Source: an uncultured Gammaproteobacteria bacterium (lineage in GTDB: Bacteria; Pseudomonadota; Gammaproteobacteria; Francisellales; CACEW01). Taken from it: a DNA stretch of 60,053 bases. The notes beneath the pieces were generated by a model, which was not told the origin of the DNA, ran no database searches, and saw only the letters and a program-made list of their open reading frames with translations. The stretch is from assembly GCA_902563055.1 (NCBI GenBank), contig CACEWE010000005.1, forward strand, positions 1-60,053. Reading direction: 5' to 3'. Of this stretch, positions 1 to 9,796 are shown piece by piece (position 1 is the first letter of the stretch; every line of letters begins with the position of its first letter). Position numbers and translations under genes: made by a program.

Positions 1-945
1 AACACCAGCAAAAGCATTAAGATGCTTAGCTGCTGCAACTAGATCAAGACCCAAGGTTTTAAAAACCCCAAAAGCACTTAAGGCATTGGCAATATTATGC
101 TTACCACACAAACTCCAATGCATGTCGGCTATACGCTGATCATAACTCCAAAGACTCCATTGAAAACCCGCCTTATCTTCACACTGCGCATAAAGTTCGC
201 CCTTATCCGCCCCATGAGCAAGGGTCTTAGACCATAAACCTCTGCCAAAAACACGTTCTATAGGATCACAATCAACTGGATGAACGATCATAGCACCTGG
301 CGGCATGGTTTTTAGTAAATAATGAAACTGCTGTTCAATCGCTCCAAGATCTGCATAAATGTCAGCATGGTCAAATTCTAAATTATTCCACACTAAAATA
401 TCCGGCTGATAATGCAAAAACTTTGGCCTTTTATCAAAAAAAGCGCTATCGTACTCATCACCCTCAATAACAAAACAATCGCCCTGGCCGAGGCTCGCAT
501 TGTGCGCTAAATCTAGCGGCATGCCACCAATTAAATACCCAGGCTCATGACCCATTTTTTCCAGCACATAACTAATCATCGCGCATGTTGTAGTTTTACC
601 ATGCGTGCCCGAAACAACAATCTTTTTAGAGTAACGCGATAAAATCTCTGTTTGTAAAAATTGACAAGCACTTTTGTAAGGCATTTTATTATCTAAGATA
701 TGCTCAATAATCGGCATGCCGCGCTGCATGACATTGCCAATAATGATCAAAGCATCCTCGCTTGAGGGTAAATGCGCTACCTCAAAACCCCAATCAACCT
801 GAATGTCAGCATCCTTAAGTACATCGCTCATAGGCTGATAGAGCACTTTGTCACAACCTGACACTTTAAAACCAGCTTGTTTGGCTAACACAGCACACGC
901 TGCCATTAAGGTTCCGCCAATTCCTAGAAAGTAAAGTTGCTTCAT
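1..945 (-). CDS. mpl: UDP-N-acetylmuramate:L-Ala-gamma-D-Glu-meso-DAP ligase Mpl (partial, N-terminal 315 residues)
   Basis: Mpl recycles murein tripeptide by joining it to UDP-MurNAc in the cytoplasm. The reading frame is open from the ATG (complement of 943-945) to the window edge, so only the N-terminal 315 of roughly 450 residues are seen. It begins MKQLYFLGIGGT, the Rossmann-like glycine loop of the Mur ligase N-terminal domain, and carries the ATP P-loop GTHGKTT at about residues 113-119. A stretch reading IEGDEYDSAFFDKRPKF follows, which is characteristic of Mpl rather than MurC. It is divergent from ppa and about 70 bases from it. The 3' end lies outside the window. Mpl is preferred over MurC because of the EYDSAFFD motif. 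Confidence 0.9.
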   Translation of the reverse strand, partial: MKQLYFLGIGGTLMAACAVLAKQAGFKVSGCDKVLYQPMSDVLKDADIQVDWGFEVAHLPSSEDALIIIGNVMQRGMPIIEHILDNKMPYKSACQFLQTEILSRYSKKIVVSGTHGKTTTCAMISYVLEKMGHEPGYLIGGMPLDLAHNASLGQGDCFVIEGDEYDSAFFDKRPKFLHYQPDILVWNNLEFDHADIYADLGAIEQQFHYLLKTMPPGAMIVHPVDCDPIERVFGRGLWSKTLAHGADKGELYAQCEDKAGFQWSLWSYDQRIADMHWSLCGKHNIANALSAFGVFKTLGLDLVAAAKHLNAFAGV

Positions 946-952
946 GATTTTC

Positions 953-980
953 TTGTATCTTTGCACTAAATGCTTATAAT
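953..980 (+). promoter_or_regulatory. Predicted sigma-70 promoter for ppa
   Basis: A -35-like TTGTAT at 953-958 and a perfect -10 TATAAT at 975-980 are separated by 16 bases. The -10 lies about 36 bases before the ppa start. Read by eye only. Confidence 0.55.
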
Positions 981-1016
981 AAGGGCTTTTAAATTACTAT
1001 GCAAGGGAGCCCTTTT

Positions 1017-1544
1017 ATGAAACCAGTACCTGCCGGAAAATCACTACCTGAAGATTTTAACGTTATTATCGAAATTCCAGCCATGTCTGCCACCCCCATC
1101 AAATACGAATTTGATAAAGATTCCAACATGCTTGTGGTTGATCGTTTTATGGGTACCTGCATGCAATACCCTGCTAACTATGGTTTTATTCCACAAACCT
1201 TATCTGAAGATGGTGATCCTGTAGATGTTTTAGTTGTAAGCCCCTACCCGCTTCTTCCTGGTTCTTATATTCGTGCACGCGCTATTGGCGTTTTAGAAAT
1301 GACCGATGAATCTGGCGTGGATGCAAAATTAATTGCCGTACCTCATCAAAAACTAACCCCGCTTTATGATCATGTTGAAGAAGTTAAAGATTTACCAGAA
1401 CTCTTAACAAAACAAATTCAACACTTTTTTGAAAACTACAAAGCCCTAGAAAAAGGCAAATGGGTAAAAGTAGACGGCTATGCTAGTAAAGCTCGAGCAC
1501 ATGAAATTATTGCTGCAAGTGTTGCACAATTTGCTGATGCCTAA
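1017..1544 (+). CDS. ppa: Inorganic pyrophosphatase
   Basis: Cytoplasmic family I inorganic pyrophosphatase, which hydrolyses PPi to two phosphates and so drives biosynthetic reactions. The 175-residue product matches the usual bacterial length (E. coli 176). It starts [14 protein letters not shown] and shows the conserved EIPA, KYE, the GDPVDVLV metal-binding aspartates and a KGKWVKV stretch. An upstream in-frame ATG at 999 exists, but AAGGGAG at 1003-1009 is a good ribosome site for the ATG at 1017, and family homology also begins there. The 3' end overlaps the start of mltA by a few bases, so the two are probably co-transcribed. Confidence 0.96.
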   Translation: MKPVPAGKSLPEDFNVIIEIPAMSATPIKYEFDKDSNMLVVDRFMGTCMQYPANYGFIPQTLSEDGDPVDVLVVSPYPLLPGSYIRARAIGVLEMTDESGVDAKLIAVPHQKLTPLYDHVEEVKDLPELLTKQIQHFFENYKALEKGKWVKVDGYASKARAHEIIAASVAQFADA

Positions 1545-2652
1545 ACTTCGCTTTTTTCTAAGCGGCGCTTTAATTTTAAGCAACCTGCTGTGCACACCTG
1601 CTTATAGCGCCGCTTTGTCATCTCAATTGCAATTAGAGCCTATTTCCTTCCAACAACTGCCCCACTGGCAAGAATCAAAACCCAGCGGCATGTTAGAAGG
1701 CTTGAAACGCTCTTGCAGTAAAATGATACGCCAATCCAGCACACCAAAAGCCATGATACATGCATGCAACAACATGCTAAAGATCCCAAGTTCCGCCTCG
1801 GATGCCCAAGTAAAAAAAGCCCTAGAGCAAAACTATCAAGCCATGCGTATTGATAAAGGCAAAAGTGGCTTATTCACCGGCTATTACGCCCCAGTTATTC
1901 CAGGATCCAAACGCTACAGCAGCACTTATAGGGTTCCTATTTATGGCAAACCCACCAATCTTAAGCGCGTGCGTATTAATGGCAAAACCACCTATCGTTT
2001 AGTCAAAGGCAATCAACAGTTTAAAATGGCCTCACGCGGTGAAATTGCAAAAGGGCCTCTTATACCCAACACCCCTGTTTTAGCCTATGTCAAAGATAAA
2101 ATTACGCGCTTCTTCTTGCAAATTCAAGGCTCAGGTTTTATCAGCTTAACCGATGGCAGCACCATGGCTATTGGCTACGATGGAGAAAATGGACATCGCT
2201 ATTATGCTATTGGTCGCTACCTGCTGCAAAAAGGCTATTTAACAAAACAAAATATTTCAGCACAAAGCATTAAAGATTGGCTCTATGCACACCCACAACA
2301 AGCACAATATGTGATGAACCTTAACCCTTCTTTTGTGTTTTTTAGACGCTTAAGCGCACAACAAGTCGTTGGCGCCCAAGGAGTAGAACTGACACCGATG
2401 CGCTCTTTGGCTATTGATCATCGTTATTATAATTATGGCAATATATTTTGGCTTACTACGTCCATCCCAAACCCCAAAAATCACCAAGACCAGGCCTTTA
2501 ACCGTTTAATGATTGGCCAAGATACCGGCGGTGCTATAAAAGGCATGGTACGCGGCGATATCTATTTTGGTCACCTTGATGATGCACCCTACTATGCTTC
2601 TCATATGCAAAACCAAGGTCAGTTGTACCTCTTGCGTGCAAAAATATATTAA
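1537..2652 (+). CDS. mltA: Membrane-bound lytic murein transglycosylase A
   Basis: MltA cleaves the MurNAc-GlcNAc bond of peptidoglycan with 1,6-anhydro ring formation, in the periplasm. The 371-residue product from 1537 begins with a Sec-type signal ([19 protein letters not shown]). There is no classical lipobox, unlike E. coli MltA, so it may not be lipidated. The MltA domain is visible at GYYAPV, and the C-terminal 3D domain holds the DTGGAIKG...RGDIYFG block (near residue 329) that contains the family's catalytic aspartate region. The ATG at 1537 overlaps the ppa stop. Earlier in-frame starts at 1480 and 1501 would put extra residues before the signal peptide and lie inside ppa, so 1537 is favoured. 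Confidence 0.9.
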   Translation: MPKLRFFLSGALILSNLLCTPAYSAALSSQLQLEPISFQQLPHWQESKPSGMLEGLKRSCSKMIRQSSTPKAMIHACNNMLKIPSSASDAQVKKALEQNYQAMRIDKGKSGLFTGYYAPVIPGSKRYSSTYRVPIYGKPTNLKRVRINGKTTYRLVKGNQQFKMASRGEIAKGPLIPNTPVLAYVKDKITRFFLQIQGSGFISLTDGSTMAIGYDGENGHRYYAIGRYLLQKGYLTKQNISAQSIKDWLYAHPQQAQYVMNLNPSFVFFRRLSAQQVVGAQGVELTPMRSLAIDHRYYNYGNIFWLTTSIPNPKNHQDQAFNRLMIGQDTGGAIKGMVRGDIYFGHLDDAPYYASHMQNQGQLYLLRAKIY

Positions 2653-2739
2653 TTTACCTTTGAGCACCCTACACTGCTTGTTTATTTTTAAAATATCCTT
2701 ATGATACGCCAATTATCTAAAAAGGCGGAAGATTTAATA

Positions 2740-4182
2740 ATGCAAAATAAACCAAAAACGAACTACAGCTATTTTTTAGAGGGCTTATATTACTTGTATG
2801 ATTTTTTCTTAATTAGTTATGCTATACCAGTATTTTACTTATTCTTAGCAAATGACATTCGTGAACAAAATCTCAAGACACTTAATATAGAGAGTAATAT
2901 TGCACTTGAAACCCTGAGCCTTTTGATCTGCTACCCTCTCTATGTCTTCCTACTAGAAGCTCCCAAAGGGGTTGAAGTGTTTGTTGAAAACATGCGTTAT
3001 ATTATCGATGGTAAGTGCACGATTAAAATAGAGCAAGATAATGTTTTTTTTACGGCGATGAAAAACCATCCTACAAAAATGCTTTTAGCCTCTACAGTCA
3101 CCCCTATATTTGTAACTGTATCCCAAGGGTTAGTGTTTTTTATTTTAGGTAAAAATGGATCAAAAATGGTGATAGATAACATCTATGGCGAACACTCTGA
3201 AAATGTTGATTTACCTTTTGGCCTTGGCTCTTGTTTCATCAATATCATACTTTACACCTATTCATATCTTAAATTGTATATAGAAAATTTTCTTAATAAA
3301 AAACCAAACAGCGCTTCCCATAACCACACTTGGAAAAACTGGAACCTTTTTATAACATTTCTAGATTTATTTTGTAAAATATACACTGCAACGTATGTAA
3401 TGGATGGTTTTGAAGCAACAAAAATTGATACATCACTGCCTTTTAGTACTCAATTGAAATATCTACAGGGTGATACTATGCCTGCCATGGCTTATAAAAG
3501 TCCCTTCCTGTGGTCTAGTGAAGCCCTCTTACTCTCAAGCCTTGAAAACCCTTGGGGGCTTTACAGTAAGAAGAAAAACAGCATAACAACAGATAAAGGA
3601 AAAAGAATCTATAATATGATAAAAGGACTACAAGGCGCTTGTATATTTATTGCTGTGGTAATGATCCCTGCACTTAAGCTATCAAGTCGTTTTTCACTTG
3701 GGCTGTTATCCTTTTCAGGTATGCTCCAATCAAAAATAATTGAAACAATCAGGAAGAAATATTGTGATTCAGAGCGGGAAGAAGGTAGTGTTTCAAGATC
3801 AGAATATCAAACTATTACCATCCCCCCCCTTTATCGTTTTGCGATTTTTCCATTGATACAAATTTGTAGTTTTTGCAGCATGCTTAGCTGCATTTCACTT
3901 ACGGTTGCCGCTGGTAAAAATGATGCAACATCATTGCCTTTTGTCCAAGAACTAAAACATATGCTAGAAAATCAACCTTTCTACTATCTAGCCCTACTTG
4001 GAACAGGACAGGTAGGTTTTTTAGCCAATCAATTGGGCGTCGTCAATCTTAGGTCATTACTTTTAGCACACCTTGCTAATACCCAAGGGCATACCCACCC
4101 CGACGAGGGTCAAACGCCCCTTCTAGATGAGGAAACTGGCTTTGGGACTTCTGCTTCAGTATACACTCCACTGCGCCAATAG
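2740..4182 (+). CDS. Uncharacterised polytopic membrane protein (ORFan)
   Basis: Not recognised. About 480 residues with several hydrophobic stretches that look membrane-spanning (for example around SYAIPVFYLFLA, LLICYPLYVFLL, FVTVSQGLVFFIL, GACIFIAVVMIPAL, QICSFCSMLSC). The tail is hydrophilic and ends TPLLDEETGFG...YTPLRQ. The ATG at 2740 is preferred to the one at 2701 because AGGCGGAA (2723-2730) sits at ribosome-site distance. Its last 107 bases overlap the 3' end of ggt on the opposite strand. Since the ggt end encodes a family-conserved sequence, the membrane protein's tail was probably acquired by read-through into ggt. Function unknown; the membrane topology is inferred by eye. Confidence 0.75.
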   Translation: MQNKPKTNYSYFLEGLYYLYDFFLISYAIPVFYLFLANDIREQNLKTLNIESNIALETLSLLICYPLYVFLLEAPKGVEVFVENMRYIIDGKCTIKIEQDNVFFTAMKNHPTKMLLASTVTPIFVTVSQGLVFFILGKNGSKMVIDNIYGEHSENVDLPFGLGSCFINIILYTYSYLKLYIENFLNKKPNSASHNHTWKNWNLFITFLDLFCKIYTATYVMDGFEATKIDTSLPFSTQLKYLQGDTMPAMAYKSPFLWSSEALLLSSLENPWGLYSKKKNSITTDKGKRIYNMIKGLQGACIFIAVVMIPALKLSSRFSLGLLSFSGMLQSKIIETIRKKYCDSEREEGSVSRSEYQTITIPPLYRFAIFPLIQICSFCSMLSCISLTVAAGKNDATSLPFVQELKHMLENQPFYYLALLGTGQVGFLANQLGVVNLRSLLLAHLANTQGHTHPDEGQTPLLDEETGFGTSASVYTPLRQ

Positions 4183-5812
4183 CTGGCCCTTGAACCAGTT
4201 TATGGCCCATGCTTTGAAGTTTAGCCAAGGTATCAGGAGAAATCCCTTGCTCAAACTGAATAGAATCAGGCCAGGCTTGAGAGTGAATTCTTGGCGCTGC
4301 AACACTGCTTGCTAAATTAAGGTGGTAATCGATCACATTTAACATAACTTGCAACACTGCATTAATAATACGCGACCCTCCTGGCGACCCCATCACTAGA
4401 AAAACCTGTTTATTTTTAAGCACAATGCTAGGGGTCATAGAGCTTAAGGGCCGCTTGCCTGGTGCAATTAAATTTGCACTACCCTGGCGTAATCCGTACA
4501 TATTTGCTTGCCCTGGAATAATAGTAAAATCATCTAATTCATTATTTAGCAAAAAGCCTAAGCCTGGAACGACATACCCATTACCATAAGCATGATTTAA
4601 GGTATACGTATTAGAAACAGCATTCCCATCTTTATCAAGTACCGAATAGTGGGTGGTTTGTGGCGCCTCATCAACTGAATTATCCATCGCAATTTTTTGC
4701 GGAGGCATGTGTTTAGAAATGTTAATCTTTGACGCCAAAACATCTGCATGCTTGGGTGATAACAAACGCTTTTGAGGAATAGAAATAAAATCAGGATCTG
4801 CTAGATATTGATTGCGATCTAAGTATGCTAAATTCATTGCCTCGCTCATAACGTGCAAAGACTGCGCGCTATTATGACCCCACTTTGCAAGCGGAAAATG
4901 TGAGAGAATTTGTAGCATTTCAATAAGCGTGATGCCTCCAGAACTTGGCGGTGGCATAGAGTAAATATGATACCCTTTATAAGGCGCCATCACAGGAGTG
5001 CGCCATTTTGCTTGATAATGGGCTAAATCTTTGGCCGTAACCTTACCACCAAAACGCGCCATCGCACGCGCCAAGCGTTGTGCCACCGGTCCATGATAAA
5101 AACCATCCGCACCTTTTTGTGCAATGGCTTTTAAGGTTTGAGCTAAATCTTTTTGGCGAAGCAATTCACCCTGGCGATATGGCCTCCCATCAGGATGCAA
5201 GAAAACAGCGCTGCTAGCATGCGAGCGCGCAAGATACGCTTGCATATGCAGCAAGGAAAGCGCTAAATCTTGATTGACCACCATACCGTTCTCAGCCAAT
5301 TCAATAGCTGGTTCCATTAGGGTTTTAAGCGGCAAGCTGCCATACTTTTGCGCAGCCTCTGTAAGCCCCATCACGGTACCTGGAACACCTGCAGATAAAT
5401 AAGAACCGGTAACCTTATGACGATCTACTTGATGATCCTTTGTAATAAAGTCTTGAGGTGAGATAGAGCCTGGAGCCACTTCACGATAATCTAGCGCCAA
5501 CATCTTGTGCTCTTTTTGCAGCCAGATTAACATAAAACCACCGCCGCCAAGATTTCCTGCCCGAGGCAAAGAAACCGCCATCGCAAAACCCATTGCCACC
5601 GCCGCATCCACCGCATTACCACCCTCTTTGAGTATATCAAGGCCAATTTTAGTAGCGATAGGGTCTTGCGACACCACCATTGCATGAGACGATATAGTTG
5701 GCATAAAACGCTGCCCAGCAACATCTTGATTAGCAGGCTCTTGAGCAAAAGAAACCAAGCTTAAAAAAGAGAGAACAAGAGAAAAAACAGAAAGTGTAAA
5801 GGCTTTAAACAT
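4076..5812 (-). CDS. ggt: Gamma-glutamyltranspeptidase (Ggt), periplasmic
   Basis: Ntn-hydrolase that cleaves gamma-glutamyl bonds of glutathione and related peptides; made as a proenzyme that self-cleaves into two subunits. The 578-residue product has a signal peptide (MFKAFTLSVFSLVLSFLSLVSFAQE). Other landmarks are GNAVDAAVA and NLGGGGF in the large subunit, the catalytic threonine of TTHYSV near residue 386 at the small-subunit N-terminus, PLSSMTPSIV, and GSPGGSRI. The C-terminus GAFDPRRGG...GY is typical, so the gene is intact to its end. A longer frame to 5866 exists, but the signal peptide starts at 5812. It converges on and overlaps the preceding membrane-protein gene by 107 bases. Confidence 0.95.
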   Translation of the reverse strand: MFKAFTLSVFSLVLSFLSLVSFAQEPANQDVAGQRFMPTISSHAMVVSQDPIATKIGLDILKEGGNAVDAAVAMGFAMAVSLPRAGNLGGGGFMLIWLQKEHKMLALDYREVAPGSISPQDFITKDHQVDRHKVTGSYLSAGVPGTVMGLTEAAQKYGSLPLKTLMEPAIELAENGMVVNQDLALSLLHMQAYLARSHASSAVFLHPDGRPYRQGELLRQKDLAQTLKAIAQKGADGFYHGPVAQRLARAMARFGGKVTAKDLAHYQAKWRTPVMAPYKGYHIYSMPPPSSGGITLIEMLQILSHFPLAKWGHNSAQSLHVMSEAMNLAYLDRNQYLADPDFISIPQKRLLSPKHADVLASKINISKHMPPQKIAMDNSVDEAPQTTHYSVLDKDGNAVSNTYTLNHAYGNGYVVPGLGFLLNNELDDFTIIPGQANMYGLRQGSANLIAPGKRPLSSMTPSIVLKNKQVFLVMGSPGGSRIINAVLQVMLNVIDYHLNLASSVAAPRIHSQAWPDSIQFEQGISPDTLAKLQSMGHKLVQGPAIGAVECILKQKSQSQFPHLEGAFDPRRGGYALGY

Positions 5813-5894
5813 ATAATTTTTTAATGACAAAAAAAGTAGACTACCATGAAAAATAGTCCTTTGCACCTATGCGTACAGCGCCTAGACAAAACAA

Positions 5895-5923
5895 TTGCCA
5901 AAAGCTATGTAATTTGTTAGAAT
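5895..5923 (+). promoter_or_regulatory. Predicted sigma-70 promoter for miaB
   Basis: TTGCCA at 5895-5900 and TAGAAT at 5918-5923, 17-base spacing, about 28 bases before the miaB start. Confidence 0.5.
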
Positions 5924-5951
5924 TGGCCGATTTTTAACAAGCGGTTCAAAT

Positions 5952-7286
5952 ATGGCAATGCAAGCACAAAAAAACTATTTTATCAAGACCTTTGGCTGTC
6001 AGATGAATGTCTATGATTCACAAAAAATGGCCGATATTCTTGAAAACAATATGGGTTACACGCCAACTGAAGATGTTAATACTGCCGATCTTATTTTAGT
6101 CAACACCTGCTCGATTCGTGAAAAAGCCCAAGAAAAACTTTTCGATCAACTTGGCCGTTTTAAAAAACTCAAAGCAAAAAACCAAGACCTCCTTATTGGT
6201 GTTGGCGGTTGTGTGGCCTCTCAAGAAGGCGATGCGATTATTAAACGTGCGCCGCACGTTGATTTGGTTTTTGGACCTCAAACGCTCCATCGTATTCCAG
6301 AGCTGGTAGAGACGAGGCTTAAAACTAAAAAAGCCACTGTGGATATTCGCTTTCCCGGCATTGATAAATTTGATGCACTGCCAGCGCCGCGCGCTGAAGG
6401 AGTTAAAGCCTTTGTTTCCATTATGGAAGGCTGCTCAAAGTACTGTTCCTATTGCGTTGTGCCTTATACCCGTGGTGACGAACTGTCACGACCTTTTGAT
6501 GATGTCCTAGCAGAATGCGCAATGCTTGCCGATCAAGGCGTGCGCGAAATCACCCTTTTGGGTCAAAATGTCAATCATTACCTTGGTAAAATGGCCGATG
6601 GCAATGTTGCTGACCTTGCCCTATTAATTGACTATATCGCAGCTTTAGATGGCATCTTACGCATTCGTTTTACCACCTCACACCCGGTTGAATTCTCCAG
6701 TACTTTAATCGATGCCTACAAAGAAGTTCCCAAACTAGCAAACCACCTGCACCTTCCAGTACAAAGTGGCTCTGATAGAGTATTGGCACTTATGAAACGT
6801 GGCCATACCGCTTTAGAATTTAAAAGCAAAATGCGCGCGCTGCGCGCCGTAAGACCGGATATTTGTATCTCAACTGACATGATCGTGGGCTTTCCGGGTG
6901 AAACCGAAGTAGACTTCCAACAAACCCTAGATTTGGTTGAAACCATAGGATTTGATCAATCCTTTAGTTTTATTTATAGCGCACGCCCAGGAACCCCTGC
7001 TGCACAAATTCCAGATGATACCCCCATGAGCGAGAAAAAAGATCGTCTGGCTCGGCTGCAAGCACTTTTTGCCAAGCAGGCTAGAGATATAAGTCAAAAC
7101 ATGGTCGGAAAAAGTTATCCGGTACTGGTAGATGGACCAAGCAAACAAGATAAAAATGTCCTCTCCTCACGTAGCGAAAATAATCGTATTGTCCACTTTC
7201 ATGGACCCAAATCCTTAATTGGCCAAATTATTCCAGTGACCATCACCGAAGCCCTACCTAATTGCTTACGTGGGCGCCTGGAATAG
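5952..7286 (+). CDS. miaB: tRNA-2-methylthio-N6-dimethylallyladenosine synthase MiaB
   Basis: Radical-SAM methylthiotransferase that adds a methylthio group to i6A37 of tRNAs reading UNN codons. The 444-residue product has the full three-domain layout. The N-terminal domain has the auxiliary-cluster cysteines C16, C53 and C87. The radical-SAM CxxxCxxC motif is at C161, C165 and C168 ([17 protein letters not shown]). A C-terminal TRAM domain includes [12 protein letters not shown]. Length matches the family. The start ATG at 5952 has a poor ribosome site; a second ATG lies two codons downstream. The last 21 bases overlap the convergent ORFan at 7266-8330. Confidence 0.97.
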   Translation: MAMQAQKNYFIKTFGCQMNVYDSQKMADILENNMGYTPTEDVNTADLILVNTCSIREKAQEKLFDQLGRFKKLKAKNQDLLIGVGGCVASQEGDAIIKRAPHVDLVFGPQTLHRIPELVETRLKTKKATVDIRFPGIDKFDALPAPRAEGVKAFVSIMEGCSKYCSYCVVPYTRGDELSRPFDDVLAECAMLADQGVREITLLGQNVNHYLGKMADGNVADLALLIDYIAALDGILRIRFTTSHPVEFSSTLIDAYKEVPKLANHLHLPVQSGSDRVLALMKRGHTALEFKSKMRALRAVRPDICISTDMIVGFPGETEVDFQQTLDLVETIGFDQSFSFIYSARPGTPAAQIPDDTPMSEKKDRLARLQALFAKQARDISQNMVGKSYPVLVDGPSKQDKNVLSSRSENNRIVHFHGPKSLIGQIIPVTITEALPNCLRGRLE

Positions 7287-8330
7287 GCTAGAACCTGTTT
7301 GTGCTTGCTTTTCTTCGAGAAGCATTTGTTCAAAAAGAGTCCTAAATTCTGCAGCAGATGCCCTATCTTCTGCCAAGGCTTCCTGCTTCACCTCACTCTG
7401 CTTATCTAATGCTTCAAGAAATTGATAATAGAAAATAAAAACCCTTGAAGCTTCAAATATGGATATAAGCGCTTCAACGTTACCCGAAGGCACAAGACCT
7501 GGAAGTGTATCCATTGTTTCAGATACAATAAAACCATAATCCTTTTGTTGTATCGCCGAAACATTGCCATTTTTTGCAATAACAACATAGCGCAATAAAG
7601 CGCTATTAACACTTGTAAACAAATGTATAATCTTTTGTTCTAAAACTTCAGCCTGATTTTTTTTCTTTTGTAATAATTTCTTTGAAAGCTTTTGAGATGT
7701 ACTATGCACGTTTCCCTCTCTTCCTATACTTTTAGATAGTAAAAAATCTGTTCTTAAAGCTTCATACTCCTCCAATAAATCATTGATCAAACATAAACAA
7801 CGGTTTAAGGCATCTAAATCAGCATAATAACTTATATTAAAACTAACATCATCAAGTAAACTAAAATCCAAAATAGAATCTTGAAAAGTTTTATCACCAA
7901 TAATCAGGAACATATGATATTTTACATCAGCCCAATCAGATTTACCAAAACCATGGCGCTTTGCTGACCTAATATAGCAAACACAACAATGGATCCCATG
8001 CTTAGAAGATATAAAGGAAAAAGATCGTATCGGCATAAAACAATCTGAAGGATGGTACACCGAATCTATTTCAAAGCCACTAAAACTTGTGTAGTGTTTA
8101 AAAGCTGCTTTTATCGCTTCACTCATAAAGGGCGCACTATTGAATATAAAAGTAAAAATAGACTGCAAATTTTCATAAATTTTATTAAAAACATCAGCAA
8201 CATCAGGCTTGGATTCTTGTAGTACAATAGTTTTTTCGACCTTCAGCATAGGAGGCATACAAGGCTGCTCTTTGAGCTTAGTCTTGGCCTTAGCCTTTTT
8301 TTTATCTTTCTTTCCCTTTCTTTTTGGCAT
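7266..8330 (-). CDS. Hypothetical protein with very basic N-terminus (ORFan)
   Basis: Not recognised. 354 residues beginning with a lysine-rich, disordered-looking run ([16 protein letters not shown]), followed by a mixed region with [44 protein letters not shown] and an acidic/helical C-terminal third. No signal peptide. It is AT-rich compared with miaB next to it and converges on miaB with a 21-base overlap. A soluble protein with a nucleic-acid-like or nuclear-localisation-like basic tail could be a secreted effector, but nothing in the sequence proves that. Confidence 0.7.
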   Translation of the reverse strand: MPKRKGKKDKKKAKAKTKLKEQPCMPPMLKVEKTIVLQESKPDVADVFNKIYENLQSIFTFIFNSAPFMSEAIKAAFKHYTSFSGFEIDSVYHPSDCFMPIRSFSFISSKHGIHCCVCYIRSAKRHGFGKSDWADVKYHMFLIIGDKTFQDSILDFSLLDDVSFNISYYADLDALNRCLCLINDLLEEYEALRTDFLLSKSIGREGNVHSTSQKLSKKLLQKKKNQAEVLEQKIIHLFTSVNSALLRYVVIAKNGNVSAIQQKDYGFIVSETMDTLPGLVPSGNVEALISIFEASRVFIFYYQFLEALDKQSEVKQEALAEDRASAAEFRTLFEQMLLEEKQAQTGSSLFQAPT

Positions 8331-8420
8331 AAAAAAAAATTAATAAAATATTACGATAAAACATAACACAAAATAAAAAAAAATACACCATGTTATATGA
8401 AAGATTGTTTAGAAAATATG

Positions 8421-8446
8421 AAAAAAAGCCATCTTAAAAAGATGGC
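8421..8446 (-). terminator. Rho-independent terminator of the tRNA unit
   Basis: Read on the minus strand, GCCATCTT and AAGATGGC form a hairpin with a short T/A loop, followed by seven T residues. It starts at the encoded CCA end of tRNA-Glu, so the tRNA 3' end and the terminator stem overlap. Confidence 0.8.
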
Positions 8447-8518
8447 GTCCCCAAGGGGATTCGAACCCCTGTTGCCGCCGTGAAAGGGCAGTGTCCTAGG
8501 CCTCTAGACGATGGGGAC
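8443..8518 (-). tRNA. tRNA-Glu (anticodon TTC)
   Basis: The minus-strand sequence begins GTCCCCATCGTCTAGAGG and folds as a 76-base cloverleaf including an encoded CCA. The 7-bp acceptor stem GTCCCCA/TGGGGAC is perfect, the anticodon loop is CTTTCAC with anticodon TTC, and the T-arm holds GGTTCGAATCC. Discriminator base is G. Confidence 0.97.
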
Positions 8519-8541
8519 CTAGATTGTAAGCTATAGCGCTC

Positions 8542-8617
<76 letters not shown>

Positions 8618-8702
8618 GAAGCCGGTATTATATGCAATTACAAATGCGCAGTCAAGCAATAATTTTAAACTTTTAAAAATTATTTAAAAAATCATAGAAT
8701 TT

Positions 8703-9656
8703 TTAAGAGCTTAATAAAGAAGATTTCTCTGTTGGCTTTGAATGATTTATATCAAATCTAGTCGTAAAGTTGTACCGATCACGCCCTTGAGGAATCATTT
8801 CTAATAGATTTTTAGTATAATTTAAGGGCATCTCAAAATATCTTTCTATACCAAGACACAGGTCTAAAAAAATATAGCGCTTTTTTAAGTCAGGATCTGT
8901 TACAGCTCTCCACGTTTTATTAAAATCTATTGCACTGGATCTAAAATGATGCGCTTTTTCTAAATAGTCAGGCCCTGAGACATCAGGATTGATACAATGC
9001 TCTAAATCATTATCAACAAGAAGATAACTCCCATGACCGCAACAAACACCTAAAGATTGCAAAAAACCATGCTTAAGCTTTCTATATTCATGTCTACGAT
9101 CTTCTTCTGACAAAGGCTTCCAAGTTTTTTTGCTAGTATTATAGCTTTCAAATAATAATTCCGTGGATTGTGAATATCCTACTCTTTTTATTGATAAACC
9201 ACTATACCTGTGCAAATTAGAATCAGCATAAAATCTTTTTAAATGCTTAAAATTATACACCTTTGAACTTTCTACACCATAACTCTTTAACACTTCATGT
9301 ATATTGTTCTGACTATCCAATTTTTTAGCGTCATTAATCCACGTACCGGTAGTACAAAACCCTATTTTAAAACCTTTTTCCTTAAGCTCATTGAAAATAG
9401 CCTGATAATGGTCTTTCCCAATCAGATAAAAATATGATTCATTAAGCTCAACTATATCTTTCTCTTCCACCTTGAATATTCCAATATTAATTGAACCCTT
9501 ATCCTCTATAGTATCCTTCTCAGCTTCAGACAAAAGATGAAAAAAGGTGTCATCGATATCAAAAAAGATATGTTTTAGCCCAGGGCCACATAAATAGTTC
9601 CGAAACAAACAACAGAACATATTAAAAAAGATTAAAACAAAACAAAAAAATATCAA
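8703..9656 (-). CDS. HAD-like phosphatase-type protein with N-terminal hydrophobic segment, paralogue 1
   Basis: 317 residues. A hydrophobic N-terminus (about residues 1-20) could be a signal anchor. The rest follows the HAD order: motif I FFDIDDTFF (D33, D35), a motif II threonine in FCTTGTW (about 102), a possible motif III lysine in KLKHGF (about 195) and motif IV LLVDND (D215, D217). The HAD assignment is by motif only. Its tandem neighbour at 9797 shares these blocks plus GSINIGIF and YLIGKDHYQAIFNEL. The 5' start is uncertain: the longest frame uses TTG at 9656, while an ATG at 9620 aligns with an ATG in the paralogue. Neither has a clear ribosome site. Substrate unknown. Confidence 0.7.
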   Translation of the reverse strand: MIFFCFVLIFFNMFCCLFRNYLCGPGLKHIFFDIDDTFFHLLSEAEKDTIEDKGSINIGIFKVEEKDIVELNESYFYLIGKDHYQAIFNELKEKGFKIGFCTTGTWINDAKKLDSQNNIHEVLKSYGVESSKVYNFKHLKRFYADSNLHRYSGLSIKRVGYSQSTELLFESYNTSKKTWKPLSEEDRRHEYRKLKHGFLQSLGVCCGHGSYLLVDNDLEHCINPDVSGPDYLEKAHHFRSSAIDFNKTWRAVTDPDLKKRYIFLDLCLGIERYFEMPLNYTKNLLEMIPQGRDRYNFTTRFDINHSKPTEKSSLLSS

Positions 9657-9680
9657 AAAAATATTACAACATCAAGTTTA

Positions 9681-9697
9681 TTTAAGCAAAAATTAAA
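9681..9697 (-). promoter_or_regulatory. PmrA-box-like direct repeat upstream of HAD paralogue 1
   Basis: On the minus strand TTTAAT-TTTTG-CTTAAA, which fits the PmrA half-site pattern YTTAAK-N5-YTTAAK except at the last base. A -10-like TAATAT follows 14 bases downstream. The background is AT-rich, so chance is not excluded; conservation ahead of the paralogue supports it. Confidence 0.35.
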
Positions 9698-9796
9698 TAT
9701 ATATTGTTTTCTTTATAGCAGCAGCCAAAGACACCATACCCTAGATAGCTAAGTATTCATTTTAAAATTCTATGTTTTTTTAAAAGCATAGGATCT

